Of a stretch of 40,386 bases of DNA, positions 1 through 9,381 are shown one piece after another (the first letter of the stretch is position 1; every line of letters begins with the position of its first letter). The DNA lies in assembly GCA_903772945.1 (NCBI GenBank), contig CAICTM010000991.1, positions 1 through 40,386 of the forward strand, read 5' to 3'. Under the pieces are notes generated by a model. It was not told the DNA's origin, did no database searches, and was given only the letters and a program-made list of their open reading frames with translations. The translations under genes were made by a program, and so were the position numbers. Source of the DNA: Seminavis robusta. Taxonomy: Eukaryota > Bacillariophyta > Bacillariophyceae > Naviculales > Naviculaceae.

Positions 1-336
1 AGAGAGAGAATAGCTTTGAGGTGATCACGCGACAGCATGTCCGCATCCTGCCGATGCCTCGCCCATGTCATTGATGCTGTCGAAAAGAAGGCATAAGGTG
101 AGGGTAAGAAACCACTAATATCTTTCACAACCGTGACTTTGTGGAATTTTTACCTGTAGGTTTGCCTGCAGGAGTGGATGGTGTCAATGGAAATGAGAGC
201 TACCTCCAAGTCTATGGAGACTCTTCGGATGAAGATTCAGTGGAATCCAGAATCAGATGAAGATTCTGAGGAAGGGAACGCCCCAGGGCTATGTACCAAG
301 GGCATCCAAAAAGTATGCCACAGACATTGACATCCG

Positions 337-2290
337 ATGAAGAAGGAGAAAGAGGGATTCCAAGGAATCCCAACAAGCACAAGTCCAGACAACCCTACAG
401 TTGAAGAGACGGCACCAGCAGTGGATACCAATGATGGAAACCTCGCTGGACCAGCCAAGGCTTCCAAGCTTCCTCGAGTTGGAATTCGACGCTCAGCTCG
501 GATCGCACAGCCGAAGCAAAGAAAGGAGTCACCTTCGTCCAAGATGACGAAGCGAAGAAACCACTACTGTATGAGACAGAGACAAGCAAACATCTAGCTT
601 TGTTCATGGACTCCTGTAATCACAGGAGTGCCACAGCAGAAGTCAAGGATGAGAGCAGCCATGCCCAACAACATCTTCTACCCAAGGGTCTGAAAGTGTG
701 GGGCAACAAAGCCAGAAAGGCGGCGCTCAAAGAGATGGACCAGCTACACAGCAGAGTGTGTTTCAGTCCAGTCGACCAAACAAATGCAGTGATTCTGAAT
801 TGAAAAAGGCACAAATGGCACTCATGTTTTGAGTGAGAAAAGGGATGGCACCGTCAAGGCCCGTGCAGTCTACAATGGGAAACCTACAAGGGTGTACCAT
901 CAGAAAGAAGATGCCAGAAGCCAACAGTTATCACTTGAGGTTTGATGTTATCCATGTGTTCGATGCATCTGAAGATAGAGGATGTGATGTCCCTGGATGT
1001 TCCCAATGCGTTCATCCAAACCCCAATGCCAAAGTCAAACAAGTGAAGACAGGGTCCTCATGATCATTGAGGGAACCCTTGCAGACTTACTTGTCGAAAT
1101 TGATCCTGACACATATGCCTCTTTCCTGACATACAAGAAGGGACGACCAGTCCTCTATGTCGTTGTGGAAAGAGCCATCTACGGAATGGTTTTGGCAGCA
1201 TTACTCTGGTACAAGCTCTTCAGGAGCGACCTCGAACAAATTGGATTTTGTGTTCAACAAATACGATCCTTGTGTGGCCAACCGCATGATCGAGGGGTAC
1301 CAACAAACAATCCGATTTCATGTTGATGACCTAATGTCAAGCCACAGAATGAAGTTGGTGAATAACCAAACTCTGGAATGGTTCAACGCTAGTATGGAAC
1401 CTATGGAGCCGTGAAGGCAACCGTGGTCCCAAGCATGACTACTTGGGGATGACGGTGGATTTTTCCGACCCAGGACAGGTTGTGATTGACATGATAGATT
1501 ATGTCAAGAAAATGATCTCAGAGTTTCCAGTGGACTTTGGGGCAATGAAAAAGGTACCAAAGTGCAGCTCCTGCTGACCTATTCAGCTCTGGTGAATGGC
1601 ACCATCCTGAATGACAAGAACAGGGAAACCTATCATACCTTTGCAGCCAAGCTATTGTTCCTGTGCAAGCGTGCTCGACCAGATGTGCAGACTCTCACTA
1701 CTGTGTTATGCACTCGTGTCAGAAGCCCAACATCTGATGATTGGGACAAGTTGGTCCAAGGCCTCAAGTTTTGGATCAGACGGCGCAGGACAAAGTTGAT
1801 CCTACACATTGATGACATACGCATCATCACTTGGTGGGTGGATGCATCATTTGCAGTCCATCCTGATTACGTTCCACACAGGAGGAGTAATGTCCTTTGG
1901 AAGTGGTGCGTGCTGTCTGTGTCTGCGAAACAAAATTGAATTCGAGGAGCAGCACGGAAGCGGAATTGATTGGAGCTGACGATGTATGTCGCCCATGTTG
2001 TGGGCAAAGTTGTTCCTTGAAGAGCAGGGGATCGTTGTGAAGGACAACATCCTCATGCAGGACAACAAAAGCACGATCATTCTGCAGAGAATGGCAAAGG
2101 CAGTTCGGGCAAAAGAACTCGGCTATCAACATTCTTTTCTTTTTTATTCATGACCAGATTGGAAAAGGCAACCTTAGAGTTGTGTATTGCCCAACCTTGG
2201 AGATGCGTGGAGATTTTTTCACGAAGCCCCTTCAGGGCAAGCTCTTCCACGAGCACAGGGCTTTCATCATGGGGCATCCACCCCTTGTTT
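337..2290 (+). pseudogene. Broken copia Pol (linker, reverse transcriptase, RNase H)
   Basis: Coding similarity runs along the plus strand but changes frame repeatedly. The linker is open from 337 to 597. RT pieces follow at 600-803, 833-1063, 997-1326 and 1157-1414. RNase H pieces lie at 1562-1939 and from about 1950 to 2290 (SSTEAELIGADD, then KAVRAKELGY, then FFTKPLQGKLF). The catalytic Asp pair of the RT is still present in HVDDL at 1319-1333. Several stops and small frameshifts separate the pieces, so no functional polyprotein can be made from this copy. The reading is by motif recognition only; exact frameshift positions were not determined. Confidence 0.8.
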
Positions 2291-2348
2291 GATTGCTAAT
2301 TTATTTTATTCGTTCCACGGTAGCCACTTAGGGCACCGTGCAGGAGTG

Positions 2349-2819
2349 TGTTGGAGAAACATACCTGACACCTCTTACTATTGACTCGTGTATTAATCAT
2401 CTAGTCCGGTTCGTATGCAAATTCATCATGCAAGGAACCAAGGGAGTTTTAGGTCTAAAGTGTTACGGGGGTCCTTATATCCAATTCAATCACAAGAATT
2501 GCTATGCACCACCAGAAAATCCTCACTTTTGCTTTCAGCTTAATCTAAAACAAATTACTCCCCAATAACTGCAGTATTACTAGCAACAACAACCATGCAA
2601 GTCCCTCCACTTGTGAGATCCCATCTCACATTGTGTTCCACTAGCAGTCGATGCCGAGTGGCCCATGAATGTTCCGTTCATGGGGAGAGTATGTATTGTA
2701 GTTAGTTAGTAACTAATCGTATATCGTGGCATTCCATGAGAGCGGATCCATACGCACTCGTGGGGAGCGATAACTTTTAGGAGCGAGAGCTCTGGATCCC
2801 GTCAGAGATAGCTCCAACA
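2349..2819 (+). repeat. Putative 3' LTR of the copia element
   Basis: The stretch begins TGTTGGA (2349-2355) and ends TCCAACA (2813-2819). These are perfect 7-bp inverted termini with the canonical TG...CA ends. It starts about 90 bp after the end of the RNase H similarity, where a 3' LTR belongs. The length of 471 bp is normal for such elements. The 5' LTR is outside the window, so identity between LTRs and the target-site duplication (right flank GCTAT) cannot be checked here. The purine tract expected just before the LTR is weak. Confidence 0.65.
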
Positions 2820-3286
2820 GCTATGCTGGCCTACAGCTCCAGCACCCGCAGCTGGCTTATCTCCAGCAAAGCAGCAAGAAAGGATCGTCCTTTCACCATA
2901 GTTAAGAAAATAGTACGAAAGATTGAGACCGATCCTGATTAGCTTTGTAGCCCCATTGTACCGCAGCAGTTGATACCAATCCTGTGAGGCCGGGCAGAAG
3001 CAGTAGGAGTAGCAGATAGTACTGTTCCCAGACTGCCACTGCACGATTGAATAACGAAGGCCACCAGCTCCTGAGGTGAGCTGGCCCAAAAGGGCCCAGC
3101 AGAGAGCTCTGCTGGCCCTCCCTCCTGACTGACAGGGCCAAGTCCTTGGTTTGGTGCCTACTGGAGGTGTTGGAACACTCCTGAGGCACGACAAGGCTCC
3201 CTGAACTGCCTGACTACCGCTGTCCCTGAGGAAGGGTTTCAGCGAGGTCCAGTCCACTACTTGGGTATTGGAACTGATCCTTCTAG
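2820..3286. other. Gap between the LTR and the 3287 fragment
   Basis: No gene is recognised. A minus-strand reading frame covers 2802-3257, but its composition and lack of any domain make it look accidental. GC-rich words such as GGCCC and GAGCTC are common between 3060 and 3130. Confidence 0.4.
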
Positions 3287-3835
3287 AAACTTATTGCTGC
3301 CATTGCCATCATCAGATCTGCAGATGTGCACTCCAAGAACTTGGCTGGTCTCACAAGCAATGAAAGGATCCAGCATCTCATGGACATGGCCTCTGCTCAC
3401 ATTGGCGCTCAGCTGGAATTTTCCAAGAAGGCAACATACAAGGCAAGTCTGGTTGGCATCAACAAGGCCTTGAAGCAAGAGCATTTCAGGGTGGAGAGAC
3501 TGCAGACACTCAAGGAGGCTGCCATCAAGAAGGGTGCCATCAACAAGAAGGAAACCCAGAGGCAGAAGAATGGTGGAGTGGACAGGTCTGACAACATCAA
3601 TGGCCTCAAGAGATATGGAAAGCTCAGGGCTGCCTACCACACTGATGATCTCAAGCAAGAGTTGCTCCACAGAGGTGTTTCCAATGAGGAGGACATGGCC
3701 ACTCTCAGGAACTTCACCATGCTCAGGGCCAAACTCAAGCAGATTGAAGTGCAGAGGATTGAGGATTTGCCAAAGAATAATGAGGAGAAGTCCATGGTTA
3801 ATCCTCAGGTTCTTCAGGCCTATGTCTGGCAGTAA
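3287..3835 (+). CDS. Hypothetical protein fragment with SAP-like C-terminus
   Basis: The frame is open from just after a stop at 3284-3286 to TAA at 3833-3835. There is no ATG at the head of the frame. A TCTGCAG at about 3317-3323 could be an intron acceptor, so this may be a last exon or a truncated gene copy. The protein is basic and helical (HLMDMASAHIGAQLEF, then KALKQEHFRVERLQTLKEAA). Near the C-terminus, DDLKQELLHRGVSNEED followed by LRAKLKQIE resembles a SAP helix-turn-helix (LK.EL..RG), a domain that usually binds AT-rich DNA. That assignment is an inference from the motif only. It lies about 470 bp from the dead retrotransposon. The antisense frame 3257-3946 is treated as a shadow. 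Confidence 0.45.
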   Translation, partial: KLIAAIAIIRSADVHSKNLAGLTSNERIQHLMDMASAHIGAQLEFSKKATYKASLVGINKALKQEHFRVERLQTLKEAAIKKGAINKKETQRQKNGGVDRSDNINGLKRYGKLRAAYHTDDLKQELLHRGVSNEEDMATLRNFTMLRAKLKQIEVQRIEDLPKNNEEKSMVNPQVLQAYVWQ

Positions 3836-4467
3836 TTTTGTCATTGAGTGATCCTGTTTCCAGTGGACTCTCAATGGCAATGAGCCTTCCTTTGTGGTGC
3901 CACAGCCCAAATGCAACATTGCTAGGACCTTTACTAGTAGTGCCATTTGGCATGAAAAATTGAGCTTTCTCTCTGACCATTGCAGCTATGCTACTACTTC
4001 CAATGGGTGGTAGCTCAACGACATTGGTGGAGAGTTACAACTTGATGGTGTTCTATGTCAGTTTTAACAATCTACATAGCAACTGTTGCCATTATCTGCC
4101 ATTGTCATGTTGTTTCTTTTATTTTTGTTCTTTTTCTTCACGAGAGGCCCGCAGCCGTATTTTTTCTGGCGTCAGCGATTTGTACCAGGTCTACGCGCGC
4201 GGCGTGTAGAAGCTTTCTGAGTACCAGAAAATTGATCAGGCTACAGGATCTGGGGGTCATAGAGTAGAGTCCGGTGGAGTCAAGCCAAGTCTACCATCTA
4301 CCAGTGGTACCGGTACAAGTAGAGATAGCCACTACCAGATAGCTAGCTAGTGCTCAATAAGGAATCTTAGACATTGTTTCGAAAGGCTGTGTGTACCGTA
4401 TACCCAACCCATAGCAATTGTTGGTTACCCCAAACCTATTCTTAGTAACATGCAGTGGATATCCTCA
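3836..4467. other. Intergenic, 3' side of the large minus-strand gene
   Basis: No gene or RNA is recognised. The stretch holds one TACCGGTA palindrome at 4308-4315 and a TAGCTAGCTAG-type run near 4335. It probably contains the 3' untranslated region of the gene ending at 4468, but no end signal was identified. Confidence 0.4.
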
Positions 4468-7400
4468 TCAGAAGCAGAGAAAATCAAAAAGAAATCCATT
4501 CTCACGATTGTCGCGTTCCCGAGTGAGGTCTCGTTTGCCTGATCTTCGGCTCGATCTCGCGTTGGAGCCCCCTTCCTGAATGTGCCGTGATCGAATGCTA
4601 CCGTCCCCCAGTGTCTCCCAGTGTCTGCCGTGACTGGTGTAGCTTTGGTTCAACGAATTACTCACTTCATCCCATAATTTCTCCTTGCTGCCAGTGTCGC
4701 GGTCAGCATGATACACTTCGTACTGCATGCTACCCTCATCGTCAAGGATAATCACTTCACGCGGCCTCACTGTCGCATCCAGTACCTCATCGTACATGCT
4801 CCTCTTCGAACTCTTGCCGCCCTTGCGGCCTTGCCCTTCTTCTTCATCGCGCTGGGAAGTCGCTTTTTCAAAAGCATCCACTCGACGTCGACGCTTCTCA
4901 TCATCATTCGAATAGTCAAACTTGCGAGTACTCAAATCAGTAAACGCCTTTCGACTGCTCGATTGAGATGGAGATTCTTTGTCCCAAGGGTGAGTAGTCG
5001 ATCTCACGCTCTTATTGCGCTTCCAAGATATTTCAGTGCTGCTCATATCAGTGCAAATGTAGTTCGGAATGCTACCGTCTTTCTGTCCCCGCAACTTGGC
5101 CTCCTTAAACGTGACGCTCCTAGTCTCGTTAGAGCGCTCTGAACCCTTTTCCTTTTTCGATAGAGCCGATGCCCTCCGGACGGGTTTCGGACGCACAATC
5201 TGCGGAGAGTGACCCTTTTTCGTCTCTTCGCTCGAGCTGGATTCTTCCGGCTCATCGGTGGACTCTTTTGCGTCCGGGATTCCATTCACCGACCCTTCTG
5301 GTTCAATTGGGGTCTTGTTGCCTGCATTGATAGGGGCATCTTGCCGTCGAATGAGCGAAGGGTAGTTTCGTGTGGCCCAAGGAAGAACTGATGGTTCCCG
5401 CACACGATTAATACTTCGAGTGGCCGCGGGAGGACTGGTGGTTGATTGAGGAACAGGTGGCGCTAGGTCATTGCTCGGGGTAGTCTTGACTATGGTGGGA
5501 CTCACAGATATGGCCAAACGACTGGGTGCCCTAGCCAAGGGGCTACCGCTCCGGACCAACCGACCCGGGTTTCTCCCCAAAGGGCTTTTCCCCTTGCCCA
5601 CGGGACTGGAACTCCTACTGACGCGATCGGTAGCTCTTCCCAAAGGACTCGGACCCCTGGCCAATGGTGCAGGAGTCAAAGACGGTGCTAGTCGACTCGA
5701 TGTCCTGAGTAATTGTGGACTCTCTCTCTCGACCTCAGGGCCTGTTGCGGAAGCTTCCAAAGGTGATCTTGTCTGGGCAATATCTTCTTCTGCTTCAGGC
5801 TGGAGCGGATACCTTGTCGGAAATGTTCTAGGCAACAGATGGCTTCCGAGCTTTTTGCTGCCTGGATTGTTTTCTTGGCTGTAGCGACTCATGAACAAGG
5901 GCCCCTTTGCAGAAAAGGAGGCTGGAGGTTGACTACTGTCGACCGAATTGTTCCGAGACTTCAAACTTTCCTGCCTGTCTCGTGACCAGACCTTTGGTGG
6001 ACCAACTGGCAACGATCGCTTCGGCAGCTCTTTAAGAAATCCTGGTTCGAGATCGCCTGGACTCTCGGCATCCCAGATCCCCTCAAACAAACCCTGCTTC
6101 GCGGTAGGTGATGGCGCGAACACAATCTCTTCCTCCGACCCCTTTCCAGGAACAAAACCGACGTCTTGTTCTTCGTCCCTGAAACTGTTTCGTTTCGCTT
6201 CTCTTTCGCGCGTATAGCGATTTTTGCTGTATCGATAGTCCGCTTGAAGTGGCTGTTCTTCTGTTTGCCTGTAGTTTGCCTGCTCGTAATTTGACTTGTA
6301 TTGTGCCTCGTAGTTTGCCTCGTAGTTTGCCTCGTAGTGGATCTCAACACCGGTATCATCATCCAAGTTTCTGTCCTCGTTCTGTCGCCTACCCTGCACG
6401 TCTTGAGCTCCAATCCGCCTCTGTCCAGTGCTTCTGGTGGGAGGAGGTCCCTTGCTGCGATCGTACTTCTTCAGCTTGGGCATTGCCGAAAGTTTGCGCT
6501 TTGTACGAATGTAGCCTTTTGAATCTTCGTCGACGCATATCACTTTTTTAACTGTAGTCTGGCTGAGATTCGACGATGCCAAACTCGTGACATCAATCAC
6601 ATCCCCTGCGACGGTTCGTTTGCTTTTCGGCTCCTGTTGATATTCTTGTTTTACCCGACGATGCTCCCGTTCCTTGTGCCCCTGCCGCTGTTGCTGCTTG
6701 TGCTGGTATCCATGCTGCTGCTGCTGCTGGTGGTGGTGGTGGCGGTGGTGCTGTTGAAGCTGCTGTTGCTGATTGCGATCTCTGAGTGAAGGGTCACGAT
6801 CGAGTTCTTGTGATGATGCCTGATCCGTCACATCAATGACATTTTTGAACCTGAGGGAGGAAGCAGCACTGGTAACGTCAATGACATCACGAACGGAAGG
6901 ATATCGACTGGACCCTCCACCTGCACGACTCGCAGGCCCACCGAAGAGTTCTTTTGGAGTGGAATTTGTTGGACGGAAAGGCAGCTTCGTTTCTCCCACT
7001 GGAGTAGTAGTGCGCCTGGACCGGATGTTTGGAAGATAGAGGGAGGATTGTTTTCTTTCGGCGTCGTCTGGAGTCATGAAAGTGCTGAATTGCTCTGTGA
7101 TGGGACTCGTGATGCTGCAGGGGTCCTGGAGATGAATGCTCGTGATATCCTGTTCAACCTTTGGCTTGTCTTGAGGAGGAGGGTTTTTCCGGTATAATGA
7201 TTCCAAGGACGGATCGATCATTTTCTTTTGTGGCGCTCTTGCTTGTCGTTCTTGACCATCGTCTTGAGGTTTTGCCCGATCTCGACTGTTTCCAAGCTTG
7301 GAAGCTTCCTTGGCACGCTCCTGCTCTCTCCGTGCCTGAAGTATCCCACTGACCTTGGGTATGTAAGGGTACTTCTGTCTGCTTCCTGCAGCCTTTATCT

Positions 7401-9381
7401 CATCATTGTCTTTGTTGTGTCTTTCGCTTCCCCGGGATTTGTTCACTGTCATTTTGCTGGCAATGTCAGAGAATATGTCTGAAATATAGTTTTGATTCTT
7501 CAGCAGGGGCACTGTATCCGGATTACGTTGCGAGACATTGAGATTGTTGCGGAGTCTGTCGGTGATGGATGACTTCTCTTCTCGCTTTTGCCTTGTTTTC
7601 ATGTCAAACACGGCATGCGACAAGAGACTCTGTTTCTGTCTGAGGTTGAACTTCATCTTTTCAAGAGAGTCGGAAATGGACGCGGTGTGTGCCTTTATAC
7701 TGGCATGAACTTTGGCCTGTCTCTCCTGTGATGATGAGTGGGATAAATTGTAGACAATCTGTCCACCAATCTGCCCCGGCGGACTTGAGTGGCGGTTCTT
7801 TTGTTCTTGTTTGAGCTCTTTCTCCTTGGAACTGAGTGGATCAGGAGTTTCAGTTCTCGGCATGTTACTGATGGTGCCAAGACGCTGGTTATTGGCAATG
7901 TCGCTGTCAGTAACGGGTGCTTGTGCAGTACTGGTATGTGTTAGCTTTGGTAGAGCAATCTTTTCCTTATCCCTTGTTCTCTTTTTATCATTTTCGAGAA
8001 TACTTTGCACCTCGCTGACCATGTATCGCTGTTCGAGTTCGTAGGTACTGATGGACTCGAGCCCCGTGAGGTCATGTATTGTCTGTTTCTTGAGTTTCCG
8101 ATGATGATGGTGTGGCTTAACCCCGTTGCTTTCCCCTGAAGCCACAGCCCCGACACCAGAATCTATTCCAGCGGAAGCATATCGCCTGTGTACACTATCC
8201 ATGAGGCTGTCAGAACAGGGAATGGGGTCTTCTCTTCCTCCCACCAAGATTGGTACTTGCGGTTTGGGTGCAATAGGCTGAAGATCATTGGATGATTCGT
8301 CATCAGGTAGTAACCTTCTGAGCCGATGCTGATGTTTTCTCTGATGTTCCTGTCGTTTCAAGTGCGATGGTGGGGTTGGCCACGGCTGAATAGCCGGTTC
8401 TTGGTGTGTTTGCCGCCTTATCCTTGGAGGTGCAATTGGTCGCCTCGTGGGTGTTGGAGCTTTAATTCTCTGATGTGTTCGTCCCGGTTCGTTGTGACTG
8501 TGACTTGGATGAATGATATCGGTACCGGTAGGAATGGATGGTAGTGCCGGCGAAGCAGTGACGGTAATATTTCTATGATGTGTTCGTCCCGGTTCAGGAA
8601 TGATCCCGGTAGGGATGGATGGCAGTGCCGACGAAGCAGTGACGGACCGTGATAACGCCGTGTTGTTTTCACTGGCATTGTCCCGAATGGCAAAGACAAC
8701 GCTTGGCACACCCTTTCCCCTGTCAGCTTCACTAGCAATGCCGGTAGTAGTAGCGGTAGCAGTATTGAGTCCCTTAGCTCTAGTTGTTTTCGTTGGTGTC
8801 CCAATGTCCCTCTTTCTGTGTTGTTGTTGCTGCTGCTGCTGCTGCTGAACTGGTGCATGGTCCCGTGCCGTCGATGTGATTGGCATTGGCGGTTGCTCCT
8901 GCTGCGCGTCCACCCCGGGCCATTTCCAGGGGAATGTGAAGAGTGCCTTGTCAGGACTTTCAAATTGCTTGCTACTAGCGTTGCTTTTCTTGATGGCCGA
9001 TTCCTTGAGGAACTCAATTTCGTGCTGCGGTACTGATATTCGACTTGTACGGTCGGATCTCCCGGTTCGCCGTATGGAAGTGGGGACATGTTCAGGCTTG
9101 GGTTGTTGTGATAGGCGTTCTTGTTGTCGTCGTCTCTCTCTGTATCTGTCTCTCTCTCGTTCTCTCTCTTGTCTGTCAAAGCTGCTACTACGAGTATGTA
9201 TAGTACTGGTGTGTTTCGAGGATTCCCGCCGTTCTCGTCGTTCCGCCATTCGACGACTGTGGCTGCGGTGCCGCCGTTCGTCGGAAGCTGGATCTGCTCG
9301 TCTCTGGCGTTCTTTCAGCTTCCAATCAGGCAATCCAATGTGCGGCTGAGACGACGAGACCACTTGCAATTGGACTGTCAT
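4468..9381 (-). CDS. Large disordered protein with SUMO-interaction-like motifs (1637 aa)
   Basis: A single open frame starts at ATG 9381-9379 and ends at 4468. The protein is mostly disordered and very charged. The N-terminus (about 20-110) is rich in RRER and SR, typical of nuclear proteins. A Gln run lies near 180, with a His/Gln-rich patch near 870-895. NYEA-type repeats lie near 1015-1045. A run of SP-rich motifs (SPLGR, SPLAR, SPVGK) lies near 1230-1305. VIDVT occurs at 833-837, 848-852 and 928-932, each followed by S/D-x-x-ASS. VICVDED is at 947-953 and VIILDDE at 1543-1549. All five match the hydrophobic core of SUMO-interacting motifs, and two carry acidic tails. No folded domain or catalytic motif was recognised. 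A role as a nuclear SUMO-binding scaffold is an inference. The low-complexity antisense frames are shadows. Confidence 0.75.
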   Translation of the reverse strand: MTVQLQVVSSSQPHIGLPDWKLKERQRRADPASDERRHRSHSRRMAERRERRESSKHTSTIHTRSSSFDRQERERERDRYRERRRQQERLSQQPKPEHVPTSIRRTGRSDRTSRISVPQHEIEFLKESAIKKSNASSKQFESPDKALFTFPWKWPGVDAQQEQPPMPITSTARDHAPVQQQQQQQQQHRKRDIGTPTKTTRAKGLNTATATTTGIASEADRGKGVPSVVFAIRDNASENNTALSRSVTASSALPSIPTGIIPEPGRTHHRNITVTASPALPSIPTGTDIIHPSHSHNEPGRTHQRIKAPTPTRRPIAPPRIRRQTHQEPAIQPWPTPPSHLKRQEHQRKHQHRLRRLLPDDESSNDLQPIAPKPQVPILVGGREDPIPCSDSLMDSVHRRYASAGIDSGVGAVASGESNGVKPHHHHRKLKKQTIHDLTGLESISTYELEQRYMVSEVQSILENDKKRTRDKEKIALPKLTHTSTAQAPVTDSDIANNQRLGTISNMPRTETPDPLSSKEKELKQEQKNRHSSPPGQIGGQIVYNLSHSSSQERQAKVHASIKAHTASISDSLEKMKFNLRQKQSLLSHAVFDMKTRQKREEKSSITDRLRNNLNVSQRNPDTVPLLKNQNYISDIFSDIASKMTVNKSRGSERHNKDNDEIKAAGSRQKYPYIPKVSGILQARREQERAKEASKLGNSRDRAKPQDDGQERQARAPQKKMIDPSLESLYRKNPPPQDKPKVEQDITSIHLQDPCSITSPITEQFSTFMTPDDAERKQSSLYLPNIRSRRTTTPVGETKLPFRPTNSTPKELFGGPASRAGGGSSRYPSVRDVIDVTSAASSLRFKNVIDVTDQASSQELDRDPSLRDRNQQQQLQQHHRHHHHQQQQQHGYQHKQQQRQGHKEREHRRVKQEYQQEPKSKRTVAGDVIDVTSLASSNLSQTTVKKVICVDEDSKGYIRTKRKLSAMPKLKKYDRSKGPPPTRSTGQRRIGAQDVQGRRQNEDRNLDDDTGVEIHYEANYEANYEAQYKSNYEQANYRQTEEQPLQADYRYSKNRYTREREAKRNSFRDEEQDVGFVPGKGSEEEIVFAPSPTAKQGLFEGIWDAESPGDLEPGFLKELPKRSLPVGPPKVWSRDRQESLKSRNNSVDSSQPPASFSAKGPLFMSRYSQENNPGSKKLGSHLLPRTFPTRYPLQPEAEEDIAQTRSPLEASATGPEVERESPQLLRTSSRLAPSLTPAPLARGPSPLGRATDRVSRSSSPVGKGKSPLGRNPGRLVRSGSPLARAPSRLAISVSPTIVKTTPSNDLAPPVPQSTTSPPAATRSINRVREPSVLPWATRNYPSLIRRQDAPINAGNKTPIEPEGSVNGIPDAKESTDEPEESSSSEETKKGHSPQIVRPKPVRRASALSKKEKGSERSNETRSVTFKEAKLRGQKDGSIPNYICTDMSSTEISWKRNKSVRSTTHPWDKESPSQSSSRKAFTDLSTRKFDYSNDDEKRRRRVDAFEKATSQRDEEEGQGRKGGKSSKRSMYDEVLDATVRPREVIILDDEGSMQYEVYHADRDTGSKEKLWDEVSNSLNQSYTSHGRHWETLGDGSIRSRHIQEGGSNARSSRRSGKRDLTRERDNRENGFLFDFLCF
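8470..8644 (-). repeat. Imperfect internal duplication within the large coding region
   Basis: Two related copies lie at about 8470-8563 and 8577-8644. Both contain TGATGTGTTCGTCCCGGTTC and the stretch encoding ALPSIPTG followed by EPGRTH. The copy near 8523 carries an extra TACCGGTA palindrome, read as Thr-Gly-Thr. The reading frame is kept in both copies. Confidence 0.6.

Larger units (their letters stand above)
1..2819 (+). mobile_element. 3' part of a decayed Ty1/copia-type LTR retrotransposon
   Basis: The element enters from the left edge of the window and ends at a 3' LTR. Recognisable parts in order are an Arg/Ser-rich linker with RRSARI (about 470-520), the start of the reverse transcriptase (LPKGLKVWG, about 680), an NAFIQTPMP-like stretch (about 1007), the HVDDL active-site region (1319-1333), and a copia RNase H ending in FFTKPLQGKLF before 2260. 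These lie in different frames with stops between them, so the polymerase is dead. Gag, protease and most of the integrase would be outside the window. Assignment to copia rather than gypsy rests on the HVDDL motif, the RNase H tail and the presence of the integrase-RT linker upstream of RT. Confidence 0.85.

Noticed and set aside
2802..3257. 151-codon minus-strand frame next to the LTR
   Set aside because: It overlaps the LTR end, is rich in Cys/Trp/Ser without any motif, and looks like chance in GC-rich DNA.
3257..3946. 229-codon minus-strand frame
   Set aside because: It is antisense to the better-supported 3287-3835 frame and shows no domain or plausible composition.
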